Numbered from the stretch's first letter, positions 36,601 to 48,914 are shown. The stretch is DNA of 58,056 nt from Butyriboletus loyo (GCA_038093515.1 JBBPSI010000158.1:1-58056), one strand, 5' to 3'. Notes: generated by a model from the letters alone, not told the origin. Program-made: numbers and translations.

Positions 36601-38648
36601 CTAGTGCTCGTCCTCCTCGTCCTCCTCGCCCAACACCTCCCTGATCATCTCCCCCTCTGTGTAATAACTCGGAAAACTCGCAACCAAACCCTCGATGTAC
36701 CAATAACTCTCCCTCGGATGCCTCTTACCCCCTCGTTCTGGCACCATCTGCACCCACGTCCCATAAAGTCCCATCCCAACCACCAACTGTTCCGCCACCT
36801 CCCCATCCACCAGAACCGTCACGTCGTCGCGGTACGGATCCCACGCGTCCTCCTTCCTGTCGACCTCGCCGATGTCCGCCCCCTCTGGTCCCGCCCCCGC
36901 AACAACGGCACCCCTCGACCCGGGCAAAAGCACCGGCCTCGGAAACTCAACCGTCTCCTCAGATGCACTCCCCACCCACGGATTCATCACCACCTTAAAA
37001 AAACACTCTTCCAATGCCTCTTCCACAACCGACGCCTTACGAGTTCCATTCGAAGTCACAGTCCCATCTGGATTCACCCCTGGTGAGATCACATCACGAA
37101 TCCGCCGCGTAGAGGATTCGACGATCCCCGTCGTCATCGTCAATGGAAACACGCTCGGCCCAAGAATCTGCATCAACCATGGCACAGACACGTCCGTCCA
37201 CGACACCGTCGTATACTCTTCCGCCCGCAGAGCCGCCGTCCATGGGTCGCCCGCGACAGGTATCGTGGTTACCGGAACCTTGTGATCCGTGTCTAGATTA
37301 TCCTCCATCACCTGTCTCGCAGTGATAGAATCCAAAACGACATTAGACGGGACGACTTCGATATGTTGATCCTTGAGCTCCGTTTCGAATGCAGAGTTGG
37401 TATCAGTTGGGGGAGAGGCGCCGTTGGTCCGGATATTATCGATATCTGGAGGTGGACTGATGGCTGAAATTTGGATGCTGAGACTGCCTTTAGTGCCCCA
37501 ACATTCCTTGCAGGCGAGGTCGAAATGTCCGGGAAGGATTTGCCCGAGTTTCGCGGTGAGAGGTAGTTCTTTTTGGGCGAACGCAGCGATGGAGAGTGCT
37601 CGTTTGAGGTTGTCGAGATGTTCTTTGGAGTCAGCGAACACCCCGTTTCGAAGCATGAAGCGTAGGAAGAAATGCAGTACAGTGGGTGTGATAAACAAGT
37701 TTTTGTCCGTCCTGTCAACTGGTCAGACAAGAGCGTGATCGATGTAGACGGAAGACGCCAACCAGATCAAGCCTGTGTCGCGCATGTATGATGAGAGAAA
37801 CACCTTGACCGTCTCTTCCATGTCATCCAGGAAAGCACGGAGTCGATGCGCCTCTACTGTCGACTCGTCTGGACTCGGTTGGAGCTGTTTGCCAGGAATC
37901 GCGCTCTGCTCGAGACAATCTTGGACGACGACCAACCTGGTCTGTTTTGCTCTTGGCATGTCGTCTTCATCGTCGGATGCCTCGTCGCCATTATTGGGAC
38001 CGTCTACTTGGCCTTTTCGACTATTTTTGACCCTTTTGTATATCGGAATGCTGGATATCAGTCCGATGTAAAGACGGAACTGTAGACGACGTTGGTAGAG
38101 GGTCAGATCACGATGAAGATGGTTACCTGATCCCACATCAACCTGACGCCCTGCGCTACCTCGGGCCAAGTCCGTCCAAGTCTGAACTGATCTGCCGTCA
38201 CACACACGCGATCCTCGAAGCTCGTATAACTATCCAAAGCAACCGACCATTGAGACGAAGAAAGCGTGATCGACGTGAAGTCTATATCAAAAAAAATATG
38301 AGGGACGTACGTGTCAAACGACGCCTCGCTCATCGCGCGCAACGCCTCGCCTTCCTCCCACTCCTCCCACCACGGTATCAACCTCCCCTCTGCATCCATC
38401 GCGTTCCCCGCATTCCGTTGCCTCCGTCTCGCCTTGCGTTTCTGCGCAGATTCTTCCTCATTGAGCACCTTGACTGTCGGTATCTCTGCCCACGCGTCGA
38501 TTTCGATCGCCCTCCCCGATGGGTCTGTGACGAACCGATACCCAGCCGGTACGAACGCGCTAAAGGGCACGATCGTCACGTCCTCTGGCGGGGAAGCGAA
38601 CGGCGGGAACCTGTACAGGTGTTCATTGGCATGCATCGTCGAAGACAT
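36601..38648 (-). CDS. Conserved protein of unknown function
   Basis: Start ATG 38648 (MSSTMHANEHLYRFPPF). Three main coding parts: 38648 to about 38130 (with WSVALDSYTSFEDRVCVT, then QFRLGRTWPEVAQGVRLMWD), a second exon (FRLYIGLISSIPIYKRVKN, then a Ser/Asp region), and a third from about 37711 to 36601 (TDKNLFITPTVLHFFLRFML, DLACKECWGTKGSLSI and a C-terminal acidic end EEDEEDEH). The joints TGGACGGAC and CAGTTCCGT keep the frame. No domain is recognised, but the segment after the first intron reads like a conserved Agaricomycete family. It sits between the two Rap1-like genes on the same strand. The strong globular blocks make it a confident gene, with unknown job. Confidence 0.72.
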
Positions 38649-38848
38649 CGCGATGGTTCAAGCTCAAGCTCAAGCTCGCGCTCAGGTACACACCCTCTGC
38701 CGTGATGTTCCTGACTGCCATTTCCGGTGTACGTATATGGAATAACGTAATCGACTGAGCGTTCCGTTTCTCCTGACCCAATGCATTGGCATCGTGGGCT
38801 TGCCATGGGCAGAGCGAAGCGCCCCCCATCCCCCGTCCTTTCGCCCCC

Positions 38849-39608
38849 ATGACGTTCAGATTCCTCATGACGAAGAAAGACCCCCGTCGTACTGACTTTG
38901 TCCTCGTCGGCGACTACGCCCACGCCGATACGAGCGCTGGTATCCTCGCTAACCCGCCCGTCTACACATCTGACACGACCCGCTACAACCACCCCCGCAA
39001 CGGCAGTCGCGCAACGACTACCATCAAATGCACCGATCCCACCGGCGATTGCCTTCAGGTCGGCGTCATCGAGTGGCCAATACATCCACTCGATCACATA
39101 CAGCTCGTCGTGGGCACGAGGGACGTTCAGATGGCCAAGTCCGGGCTCTACACGTCGTAGGTATCCATTCTCATCCATCCCCACTCAGCCTGCTTTCGTC
39201 GTGGACACGTGGTCATGGGTCCTTTTTTTTGACCTGGCATGATGCAGCCCAGAGCGATTTACAGCTGCAGATGGCTACGTGTACGAATGGCAAATCCATG
39301 ACGGTCGTCCACAGGTAAGGCCTGAATTCAGGTCCTTTCGTCTCTCTATTTCCCTCGTTAATTTGCATGCCCTGCCCCAGCTCGTCCCCCTCCGAACGTA
39401 CAGCCACACCTCCGCTGCTTATGTCGCCACCTTTCTTCAATCCCAGTCAGGTTTCTTCTGGCGTAAACGCTCTTCATCGCTCTTTATCTCCCCAGACGGA
39501 TCTCACATACTCGATGACATCATTGTCACATTTATTTACTTCGAAAGCAAATGGCGGGACCACGAGAATCTCAGGTCCCATTCCAGTTTGTCTGGTGTCT
39601 TGTTGTAG
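38849..39608 (+). CDS. DUF6593-type protein, second member
   Basis: Three exons. Exon 1 starts MTFRFLMTKKDPRRTDFVLV and ends at about 39157; exon 2 starts at about 39247 and reads PERFTAADGYVYEWQIHDG, closing a TC|C junction; exon 3 (about 39379-39608) has TYSHTSAAYVATFLQSQSG and HILDDIIVTFIYFESKWRDH before its stop. The R-x-F-T-x-x-D-G-x-x-Y-x-W block and the last D-x-I-V-T-F-x-Y-x-E strand are hallmarks shared with the 13.8-kb gene. The N-terminus has TTTIKCTDPTGD where other members have a short strand. Function unknown. It is the only plus-strand gene between two minus-strand neighbours, with about 70 bp to the next gene. Confidence 0.8.
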
Positions 39609-39676
39609 CCTACACATTTTTTAATTTTGGTCTTGATTTCTTGGGTGTATAATAGGCTAATAGATTGTGTTGTTAT

Positions 39677-42534
39677 TCATGGCACGACAAATCGCCTCAC
39701 AATGTCCTTGCGAAACTGTCTTTTCCCCATCTTTCTCTCCAGCTCATGGGCTTCCATGTTCTCCAGCAGCACTTGTGAAAAGTCATCGTGTTCTGGAAGC
39801 CCATCCTCATTCTCATTCTCTGCCTCCAAGAGTTCCTCCTCCACAGCACGTCCTTCCTCCTCCTCTTCATCATCCATGTCCCCCTTCCCCTCTCCATCCT
39901 CTTCCTCATCCCCATCCTCCCCTTGCTCAGCATAACTTGCCGCCTCCGTCTGCTGTTTCCACATTGCTGCCCTACTTGTCTCAGGGGGCGAATACTCCGA
40001 TCCTTCTCCATCTTCTGATGCCACCACATACTTTAACACCGTCCTCTTCTGTTCCTTTCGATCCCGATCCCGATCCCTCTTCTCCTGCTTTTCCTCACCC
40101 CTCTCACCCCGCCCCACCCCACTTCCCCGTCGCTTCTCATGTCGGCCCCTCACCTTCTTCTCAATCTCCCTCTCCCCAAACACCTCCGCAGCCTCCCTCA
40201 TCCCCTTCAACACCTCATCTGCCTCCCTCAATCTCCCCACCCGCGTATACACTGCTTCCACCACACCCAATGCTAATCCATGATTCGCAGACATGTGTGC
40301 GAGGATCGAGGCGAGGCCATGCGAGACCGTAAGGGGGACGTCAGGGGGATGGGGGGCAATGGAGAGGGAGGGAGAGGCGGGAATGCCATTGGGTCGAGGG
40401 GCAGAGGTGTTGCTGTTGCTGTTGCTGGCAACGGCAGTGATGGAGCGCGCTGGAGAGGGGGTGAACATAAACCGGGGTGTCGAGGTTCCCCCGAGTGAAG
40501 ACGTCCGCACGTATTCGCAAATATCAGCATACACAGGGGGGGAAGCGGCCCACCTAAATGGTGATCCCGATCCCAACACCGAACCTGGAGCTGAGGGAGC
40601 ACCTTGGAGCTCATCGATCACCCAAGGCGTCGGATGCGCAAACGCGGGGAGGGACCAACGCGACGACCTCGCAGGGACCAACGCACCCGCCGAGGAACGC
40701 GAGTGCGACCGCGTGGACGTGGACGTGGACGAGCGAGACAGGGCGACGAGGTCGACGCTGGGCACTTGTCCATGATCCCGTGTACGTCCGTTTTCGTTTT
40801 CGTGCCCGTTCCCATTGGCGTTCCTGAATTCGTGTCTGATGGCTTGTCGTCGGATGCGTCTCAGTGTTGGATGGCGCGCTGCCTTTGTCCATGATTGTGG
40901 GCGGGGAGCAAGATGGCGAGTCTCCCGAGCTGGAGGTTCAGGCCGGAAAGGAGATCGCGTCGAGGCACGCGGTGCAGGGAATTTAAGTGCTTTGGAACTC
41001 GGGATAAGACCAGAGAGCGGTGCGGGTGGTGGCGCAGATGGTGCGGTTGGTACAATACGCTTGACTGGGGAAGCGCCATTTCGGGTTATATATTCGCGTC
41101 GCTCGCTCTCCACAGGAGGGGTCACACTGTGATGCAACTCTGCTGTAAACAGCGCTGCGGCGGTGCGTCGATCGAGCGACCGGGAGCCGCGCTCAGACGA
41201 GTGGTGTGGCTTTCCTCGTTCTCGTTCGCCCATAGCCATACTCTCCAGAGGCTGACTAAATGCGTGATGAGCGTTGACCTTGCCGTCTGGTCCACTCGCC
41301 GACCTTTGTTTGGCGGTATGACCACGAGAGGGAGGCCATCGCAGCTTGTCCTCCCCCTCTTCCTCCTCTTCAAAGACGTCTTCCTCGCCGTGAGGAAGTG
41401 CGCGCGGTACATGGCCCTTTCGATCGACCAAGATTCGTCCATGGAACGAATCCACGACGCGCGGCGGTGCACGCGAGTATACAGTATCAGTAACAGGGGC
41501 ACCCCCAACATTGACAACAGCAGGGTCCCTCCTAGGCGACGATGGCTCCGAGGCAAATACCTCCGATGGAGCGCGAGGTTGCTCTTTTCGTTTCACGGCA
41601 CGCGGTGGGCTGCAAGGTTCAGGTTCACCGTCCGTCGGTGGTGGGGCCGGTCGGTTGGGCGGCGAGGATGGAATTTCGAGCGTGTCGTGTCGTGTTTGGA
41701 GGTCTGGGAGGTCCAGAGAGGGTCTCTTGGTCACACGAGTATTCGTATCATTGGTGGAAAGTGGTGGAGAGGGCGGCCTAATATCTGTGGGTTTGGGTTC
41801 ACCCGCGGTGGCGGGCTGTACCTGGGAGGGCGCTTCTTGGGGTTCGCGAGGGCACTCTGATATTAATTTTGATTTCGAAGTGCTTGAGCTTGGGTGTTGC
41901 GCAGCTACATCCTGCTCTGTGCGTGTCTCGCTAGAGGGTATACGTCAAGTTGATGCCACCACGTCACATGAGACATGGACATGCCTACTAGGGACCCTCT
42001 CCTCCGCCTGGAGCTTGATACGTTTCGCACTCGGTCCAAGCGTCTCGATTGGCATCGGCTCAGCAGCCCTTTTCTGTCCCTCCGTCGGCTTGGTGTGGTG
42101 TTTCCGTTGGTAGTTGAGGATGCGCGCATCGAAATGATCCGCGTTCTTGACGTAGCGTTCGCGCCAGGACTGCCACGTGTGATGGACAGACCATGGCCAT
42201 ATGTTACGTTCCTACACAAGCGATCAAGTTGAGATCAACAGGATGCGAAAGGACGTACGTTGGCGACCAAGCACTGGTATATCTTTCGGCCGCTGCGACC
42301 CTCCTTGGATGGACAGTAGCTGGCGATATACTTGTATAGGTAAGTGTCGTGCTCTTTGGAGAACTCAACACGGAGGCTGAGAGTTTTCGATGAGTTCGTA
42401 ACGACATGCAAGAGGGAGGAGATACGGACGTCTTGGCGCGAGGCATGGTTTTTGGAGACTCGGTGCGGCGCAGGCGCGTCCTTGTCGCGTCGGTCACGCG
42501 TTTGAATTTTCCCACACACCTCCGAGGTTGTCAT
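39677..42534 (-). CDS. Rap1-like Myb protein without BRCT
   Basis: Exon 1 42534-42259 starts MTTSEVCGKIQTRDRRDKDA and encodes the first half of a Rap1-type Myb (RVEFSKEHDTYLYKYIASYC, then GRSGRKIYQCLVAN). Exon 2 starts at 42211 with HHTWQSWRERYVKNADHFDA, completing the H-T-W-Q-S-W-R-E-R-Y signature. A region with KRAAEPMPIETLGPSAKRIK follows. After an intron near 41930-41980 (exact sites uncertain) the frame continues as a long disordered tail with many Ser/Pro and Arg/Glu runs, ending LLENMEAHELERKMGKRQFR and VVP at 39677. The Myb half matches the gene at 33.9-36.5 kb, but no BRCT exons are visible upstream. It could be a diverged Rap1 paralogue, a telomere/subtelomere factor or a plain transcription regulator. 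The start ATG was chosen over the GTG/TTG-open extension. Confidence 0.65.
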
Positions 42535-44360
42535 TTGTTCCAACTCGCGCGCGAACGAACGAGTGCGCTACAACGCTCCCCCATCGAATAATGCGACATC
42601 AAGGTTGGATACACTTTATGAGAGTTTCATGACTGGGTGTATAATGAGTACACAGTGGACAAGCGATTACAACTTTGTTCCCCGCACCATCACCGCAGGT
42701 CCACAACCCACAGAGCTAGGTCCGCTCTTTCTCCGACTGTCTCCATTTTACCATATAACAGACTGGAAAACACCCCACTGCCATCCCCCAACCGCCAAAA
42801 AAGTTTCGGTCAATGGGCATGGTACGATGCGTCCCGTAAACACGGGCGCCGCGCGTTGTTGTCGCCAGGATCATCTCCTATGTACCCTCGTTCCGCTACA
42901 TGGCTCCGGGTACTGCTACCGTTGCGTTGTCGGTCCTTGGCAAACATGTTCTGCTGTGGAAAATGAAAATTCATGTCGACGCAACCTTGGCTGCCGTTAT
43001 CGTTCTGTCCTTTAGATTCCAGGCGCAATAATTACAATAACTTGGTCAATGACCGCTTTCTCTCCGTGATCGTATCCTTGTCAACCGAATTTCGGGTAGC
43101 AGCGAGCTTCACATTGCCACCCGAGAAGCAACCTCCGAGAAACTTAGCGACTCGTGATACAATGGATCCGATCGTGTCCTGGAAAGTGTCAACGTACAGA
43201 GCCAGTGACTGGTATGATCAAATTCCACCCCGCGAAATGGAACGTGTTGCTGACGTGCTACAATGGAGGGGACCTTGTAACCTACCTCGTCACATCTCAC
43301 CTTTGGTCAACATGCCAGACCCTGCGTAATATTGTTTGCATCCGCTGACAGGTGGAATTAGTCCTGTTTGATCAAGCGTAATGGACCGCGGGCACTCGTG
43401 CACGCACACCTCTCCTAATGCCAAGTATTGATGGCATGCGGCTCCACATGTAATTCGGGGTAGGGGACTATCTCTGGAGATATCGCGGTACAGTGCCGTC
43501 AAGTCCCCGAAGATCCTGCAACGTTTGGTGTCTGCCAACCTTCAAGCTTCATGATCGAGACGCCGATTATTGGCGTTGAGGGCTGCTACACCAAGTATTA
43601 CGGAAACCCCGTCCGCTATTACTCTTATTCCGTGACCGTCAACTCGGATGGAACTCGGATAGTGTCCCAAACCACTCCTTGTCATAATGTTCATGTCCGC
43701 TAACGGGTGGAAGTACTCCTCAATGGTAGAACGCAATGGCTAGGTGACTCTTCTCCGTGAACGCCTTTGGCGCCTGACCACGACCAGTCCTGAATCCCGG
43801 TACCTCGACAACGGTGTTGATGACAACCCTCCTCGCACCTTGGGAAACTCGTGTTCGAAATTTGGCAAACACGCTTCAAGGCACATTGCACAGTGGCCGA
43901 GAAGACAAAAGGAGTAATGCTTGATCAACGGCAAACTCAAGTCCTTCATCGCTGAGTGCTAGTGCTCTCGAATGACTATCGACACCGCCCACAAAAGTGT
44001 TCACCCGTGCTTCATCCGTCCTGGTTACCCTATGCCGCCACCGCTCCTGGAGGCGGCTCGAACCAGTGAAATATCGGGATTGTATTAACACAGTACGGAA
44101 CACCATTCCGTCTGTGATGATCATGTTCTTCGGTGATCTTGCCGTATGTTTTCTTCAAGTCACCAGGCTACATTCGCTACTGCCACTCAACTCGTAGGTG
44201 CGCTGCGCATCCCCCCCCCTCTTGCTTTAGCTTGGTCAGTGTCGGTACACTCCGATCACCATTTGCATCTAACAGCCTGTTTGCTGTGCTGGTAACTAAT
44301 TCGGGGTTTTTTTTTACTTCTTCACTACCGCTGGCGCTAGCCGAGACCGAAGCTGAACCT
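42535..44360. other. Decayed accessory region
   Basis: No confident gene. A short plus-strand frame at 43551-43703 (GVEGCYTKYYGNPVRYYSYS, then SVTVNSDGTRIVSQTTPC) reads like a protein piece, and an acceptor TAG at about 43467 could precede it. Two related-looking stretches, near 43345 and 43692, share CCGCT-AC-GGTGGAA and TCCT, hinting at a small duplicated unit. I name no family. Confidence 0.35.
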
Positions 44361-44460
44361 TCATCAGTGAAACGGTTATTGGTCAGAACCAACGGTTAGC
44401 AGTCTGTAGCACTCGATTACACTCGGTTAGCATCGGAAACCACTGGCAACTGTTTTGCTG
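44361..44460 (+). repeat. Dispersed repeat copy, plus orientation
   Basis: Contains AGTGAAACGGTTATTGGTCA and AGAACCAACGG, then CTGTAGCACTCG and ACACTCGGTTAGCATCGGAA. The reverse complement appears at 47080-47178. A weaker partial copy of the first part is near 46060-46082 in the opposite orientation. Confidence 0.75.
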
Positions 44461-47079
44461 ATGCGGCCAGCAGTGGGCGCATAATACGTATATATGTGTG
44501 AACTGCGGAATGATCAACGCCGGGTACGCTGGCTCTGTCGTTCCAGAAAGTAGAGAAGCATTTTGACGCTGTTTATGGATATATTTGATGTTGTGAGCGC
44601 GTTGTCGGCGATTGGCGGGCGCACGATGTTACCTATTAGGGTATTGCCAAAATTGGTATCTATTGGTATCCGAGCTTCTTCTAGGTATAATATTGATATC
44701 CTCATAGCTCGGATCAGGCTCGTAAACCAGTGGATACAATACTGTGATTCAAAGGCGTTCACTGTGTAACTGCGATGCAAATCTCACAAAACTTCACGAA
44801 ACAATCAATACTCTAGAGGCCCATAAAATTTACGGGACGTGTGTAGGATAGTGTATTTAATATTTATATTATGTATGAAAAAGAAATGGGTATTGAGAGG
44901 ATCCTGTTGTGTTCGTAACGAGATGAAAACTGCTCGCATTGACAGGGTATGAAGCTCTTGACCGTAAGATCCCAGAGATTAGGTTAATGAATTGAGGCCT
45001 GTGAGTCATGGAGCACACTACAAAAGGGTTATATGACAATTACAGGATTGATGGGCGTACGGAGTAAGATTCCAGAAGAAAATCTTGGAGCGTAAACAGC
45101 TGGCGTCGAGCGAATGCGGGCGTGGCGGAAATTCCCTTTGTTTTCTGTTGTTGTTGTTGAAGTTGCATTCATTGCCGTCAATGCCGAGTTTCCTGAGTTC
45201 AAATATTGGATCACCGCAGAATCCAGCTGCTGTGACCCGAGCGTGATAAATTCTTTCATTGCACTGGAAAAGGCCCCTCAAATTATATTTGGGAGATTCT
45301 CTTGTTTCACAGCAAAAAATGCGCAGTTTATTGTGCTAGACATCAAGAGTACTAAATTGGTCTATATGTTTCCAAGCCCAACGAGTGTAGTTATAAAAGC
45401 CGTGGAAGAAATTTATGTAATTTTTTGCACTAAGGGGGGCTCGATAGTAAACCACTTCGCTCTACGAAGCGAGTGGAAAATCCAGAAATCGGGAAGGTGA
45501 CCTGGGAAATATATCGGAGATAGTCTGTGGATATCACACTGGCAGGACGGAAATAGCGACTTGTGGGAAAAGCTGGCAAAAAACGAAATTCCATGCTTTG
45601 TATAGGCTTCCGTACCTGTTAGCCGTACAGTAAGTAAACTGGCTGTAAGTTCTACCACTGCTGCCACCGATGCCGGTACTCGCAACACAATCCCGGTGAC
45701 ACCCTGAATTTACGCAGGACTGCTTCGAACTGGCAGCTTCTAGTCGGTAGAATGGTGACCACGTTCTGATGGTTCTTGAAGCTTGACACATGATGTGGTC
45801 AGGCCGCCGCAGTGAGCAAAACTTGTCGGCTACTGGCAGCAACCTGGTCAGGATTGGTTGTCGGCTAATTTATTTCACTTCTCTGAAGCAGTTTTGCACA
45901 AACGACTCCCAGAAATATACTCCGAGTCCTTGTACTAATAGCACGTTTAGAAAGCCTTGGAGACATTATGTGACCGACTGGTGCTACCCGAGGGAACCAG
46001 TGATACTGCACGATTCTTGGCTTACATAATGATGGTTCAAGAATCCAGACTGTGGTTCCGTCGGCTAACCGTTTCACTGATCCGGGCTCCAACTACTGTA
46101 TCATTGGGGACATGAATGGTGGCATCCCTCAAACTCGGGACACAACAATTTCGTCAAGTCATCAATGAATTCCCTGTGAGCAGTACGTGAGAGAAGAGAA
46201 CTCACAGCTGGTTGACAGCATACGTACAAGCTGCCTTCGGAGGAAGGAAGGAACAATGAGTTGATCTACCAGGTAACCCAAGGCTCCAGGACAGCGGAAC
46301 TCAATACCTCTTCTCTTACCTCGCGCATTTTCCCGACGGTACTGAGGTCAACACTACGAAGCATACGTTCAGCACACCGAGTCCAACTATGCTCAAGTTT
46401 GAAAACACTGTCGCAGGGCTGCATGGGTATTCGAGGGGGCCGAGATCATTTGTTCATATCAACGCTCATATTGAGAATGCCGGCAGGGCGGCGAAGTCGA
46501 AGGTCTCAGTGAAAGGTGGGTGACCCGAATTCAGCTTGCCATCATCACATAAAGAAAGACAAAGAACCTTGGTCCAAGGAAGGTTAGCGTACTCGGATGA
46601 TCAAAGACTGTAAAGTTCCTGACACTGCGGACTTTGAGCCCAACTTCAGATTTCTGGCCGTTGTTCCTCTGAGAGATTTTGAAACGACAACGACTTTGTC
46701 TAGTACACAAACTTTGATCGATGGTGAAGCAACCCACATGTTTTAAAACTTGAATACCAAATTTGGTATTCTCCTATAAACGTACTATATCACTACCTGT
46801 GGCCAGGATGATGTATAGCCTCCAACAGATTATCTCGTGAGCGTGTCATAAGAAGCACGAAGCGTATGTGTTGTCCGAGTGGATGTTCTGGATCGCTGAA
46901 TCAGAATTCAATCATTTTCCTCCCCAAAAAATTTGCAAGCTTCGCTGCCTATCCTTGTAAAGGAAACAGACTGAATCAATTCTTGGACTCGTTTCCAGGG
47001 TGAAACCTATCACCGACCAATTCCGTATCATAATGTACGTCAGGTTGGTTATTTGCATGACCACGCAGTTGCCGCGCCA
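44461..47079. other. Long stretch without a confident gene
   Basis: AT-richer than the gene block. The largest ORF, 45114-45500 plus (128 codons), begins with a hydrophobic run (FPLFSVVVVEVAFIAVNAEF) that mimics a signal peptide, but has no known domain and could be chance. Other ORFs in 45534-46512 contain scattered Cys and lie in conflicting frames. Short motifs of the 44.36-kb repeat recur. Probably repeat and gene debris. Confidence 0.4.
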
Positions 47080-47178
47080 TCAGTAAAACAGGTGGTGCCA
47101 GTTTCCGATGCTAACCGAGTGTAGCCGAGTGCTACAGACCGCCAGCCGTTGGTTCTGACCAATAACCGTTTCACTGCT
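47080..47178 (-). repeat. Dispersed repeat copy, inverted
   Basis: Reverse complement of 44361-44460 at high identity over about 95 bp, with small gaps after the GCATCGGAA block. The two inverted copies are about 2.6 kb apart. No target duplications recognised. Confidence 0.75.
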
Positions 47179-47499
47179 GGGCTGACTTGAAGAGTCTCAC
47201 CCTCGGAGTCACCCACCTCGACAACATTTCTCAAATACCTGCCAATATAAAAACGCAGTGTTTGAATCCGCTTAACCATACCAAAACCATCATTCAAATT
47301 GGCTAAATACCAGTGATGGAACCGGTCCTCGAGGCGGTCGTGTTCATGTCAGTTTATGCGGTTGCGGGCCACCTTATGACCGATCAACCGCTCGCCGTGA
47401 TTCGCGTGTACTGTGCGTTCGACGAAATATTTCTATTAGTGGTCGCAGACGTTACCTTGCACGAGTCGGTAGCCGAATAATCGCTCCGAACATTGACAG

Positions 47500-47929
47500 G
47501 AGAACTATAACTCTGCTTATACGTCACCTCGGGGTCAATCGTGATTGCTTCTCTTCGCGTACGTTGCATTCCAGTTACATCATCTCAAGTTCCCGGAGAT
47601 AGATGACCTTGTATTTCGTGTTCCCACTGAGACCCTGCAGGAAGAATGTCATATTCGATCCATTTTCATTGATGCAAGCGCCGCGATCAGCGGTAACATA
47701 CGGAAGCCCAGGCAAATAACGACATTCGTACATCTCGAAATTTCACGAAGACAAAGCATTGAGTATTTTTACCCTTATTATATTAGAAAGGGCTGTGTAC
47801 AGAGGGTGTAATAGAAGGGGGGAAGGGGCTCTCCTCGCTGTATAAAAGGTCGGTCACAGAGCAGCTTACCATCAGCAAAACAACATCCCACCGCCTCTCA
47901 AACAACTCAACCCACCTACCACTAAAAAG
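47500..47929 (+). promoter_or_regulatory. Hydrophobin promoter, TATA at 47841
   Basis: TATAAAA lies at 47841-47847, 89 bases before the start codon. The same distance and the same context (CTGTATAAAA, CACCATCAG, then a CCCAC-rich leader) occur in front of the other two hydrophobins (52190-52196 minus; 57594-57600). Further upstream, blocks such as CGTACGTTGCATTC (47560) and CCTTATTATATT (47773) are shared with the other copies. The three promoters are duplicates, so co-regulation is plausible. Confidence 0.75.
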
Positions 47930-48389
47930 ATGTTCATCCGCTTCTCTGCCCTTCTTCCCATCGCTGCTCTCGCTGCAGTCGTCGCTGCTGCGCCCAGCGA
48001 GCTCGAAGCCCGTCAGACTGCCACATGTAACTCTGGCTCGCTTACATGCTGCGGCCAGACCTTCGCTGTGAGATCTACTTGCCCATCACGCTTTGGTGAT
48101 TTGCGCTAACGATGGCGCACGCTGCAGTCAAACAGCCCGCAGGGTATCAGTACCATCCAAGGAGTTAGCGTTGCTGGAACTGTCGGAGCTTTGGTCGGGC
48201 TTGACTGTATCCCGATCACAGTCATCGGCACGGGTGGCGGCGCTTCGTGCACCCAGCAGACTGTCTGCTGCTCTAACAATACTTATGTGAGTACACCTTG
48301 TTTTCTGAACGTATGAGCGATGCTGATCGTTCTCCGCACAGTCCGGGCTGGTCAACGTTGGTTGCAGTCCTATTAGTGCCAACGTGTGA
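47930..48389 (+). CDS. Class I hydrophobin (copy 1)
   Basis: Three exons (47930-48067, 48128-48286, 48342-48389) give 345 nt, 114 residues. A signal peptide MFIRFSALLPIAALAAVVAA is followed by eight cysteines in hydrophobin order: TCNSG, LTCCGQ, GLDCIP, GASCTQ, TVCCSN and VGCSPI, i.e. C-CC-C-C-CC-C. The spacing between the CC pair and the third Cys is long, as in class I. These proteins are secreted and self-assemble at air-water interfaces, coating aerial hyphae and fruit bodies. Two introns in the same places as the other copies. The gene faces copy 2 as part of an inverted duplication. It appears intact. Confidence 0.95.
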
Positions 48390-48914
48390 ACAGTTGAAAT
48401 ACGCGGTGTTGCCAACTAGGCACGGTGGCTCCTAAAAGTGTTTCTTTTTTTAGTTTGAGTAGGAGTTACAGTAATTTGTTTGTGAAGGGGATGCGTTTGA
48501 ATGGATGGACCGTCTGTCGGTGTCGGAGTCTTTTGAAAGAGATATCTATTTGTTGAGAGCAGCTGGAATCAGATCATCCTCTCTGGACTGGTCACTTTAT
48601 GCTGATACGAAGTGTGAACGTGCGATGGAAAGACTGAAGGCACAGACCCAGGGAAGTCTCAAAAGAAGGGAGATACAGGCTTGCATCGCTCATAGACGTA
48701 CCATGGATCACAAGCAACGCGGTCTATGTAATATATCCGCGATCTACAGTGCCCCTTAACCGTATTCAAAACTGAAGGAATGCCGGGCGTAGCCATAGAT
48801 ACAATTGACTTTGTGCTGCTCAAAGCTTTGCTCCTTTATGAGCGGGCACTTGTTGAATTCAGACCCGGCCCCGCTGTAAAAACTATTGTACGCTGACCAG
48901 TCCCGAACCCCAAG
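48390..48914. other. Hydrophobin 3' flank and spacer
   Basis: Just after the stop, CACGGTGGCTCCT and a T-rich run followed by GGAGTTACAGTA and AAGGGGATGCGTTTGAATG match, inverted, the 3' flank of copy 2 (about 51460-51610). This shows that the duplication covers more than the coding part. The ORF at 48505-48759 has no recognisable content. Confidence 0.6.

Noticed and set aside
36604..37285. Plus-strand ORFs of 137-160 codons
   Set aside because: Antisense to the conserved unknown gene; His/Pro/Arg-rich.
40293..42113. Several long plus-strand ORFs (321, 200 and 160 codons)
   Set aside because: Antisense shadows of the long disordered tail of the Rap1-like gene.
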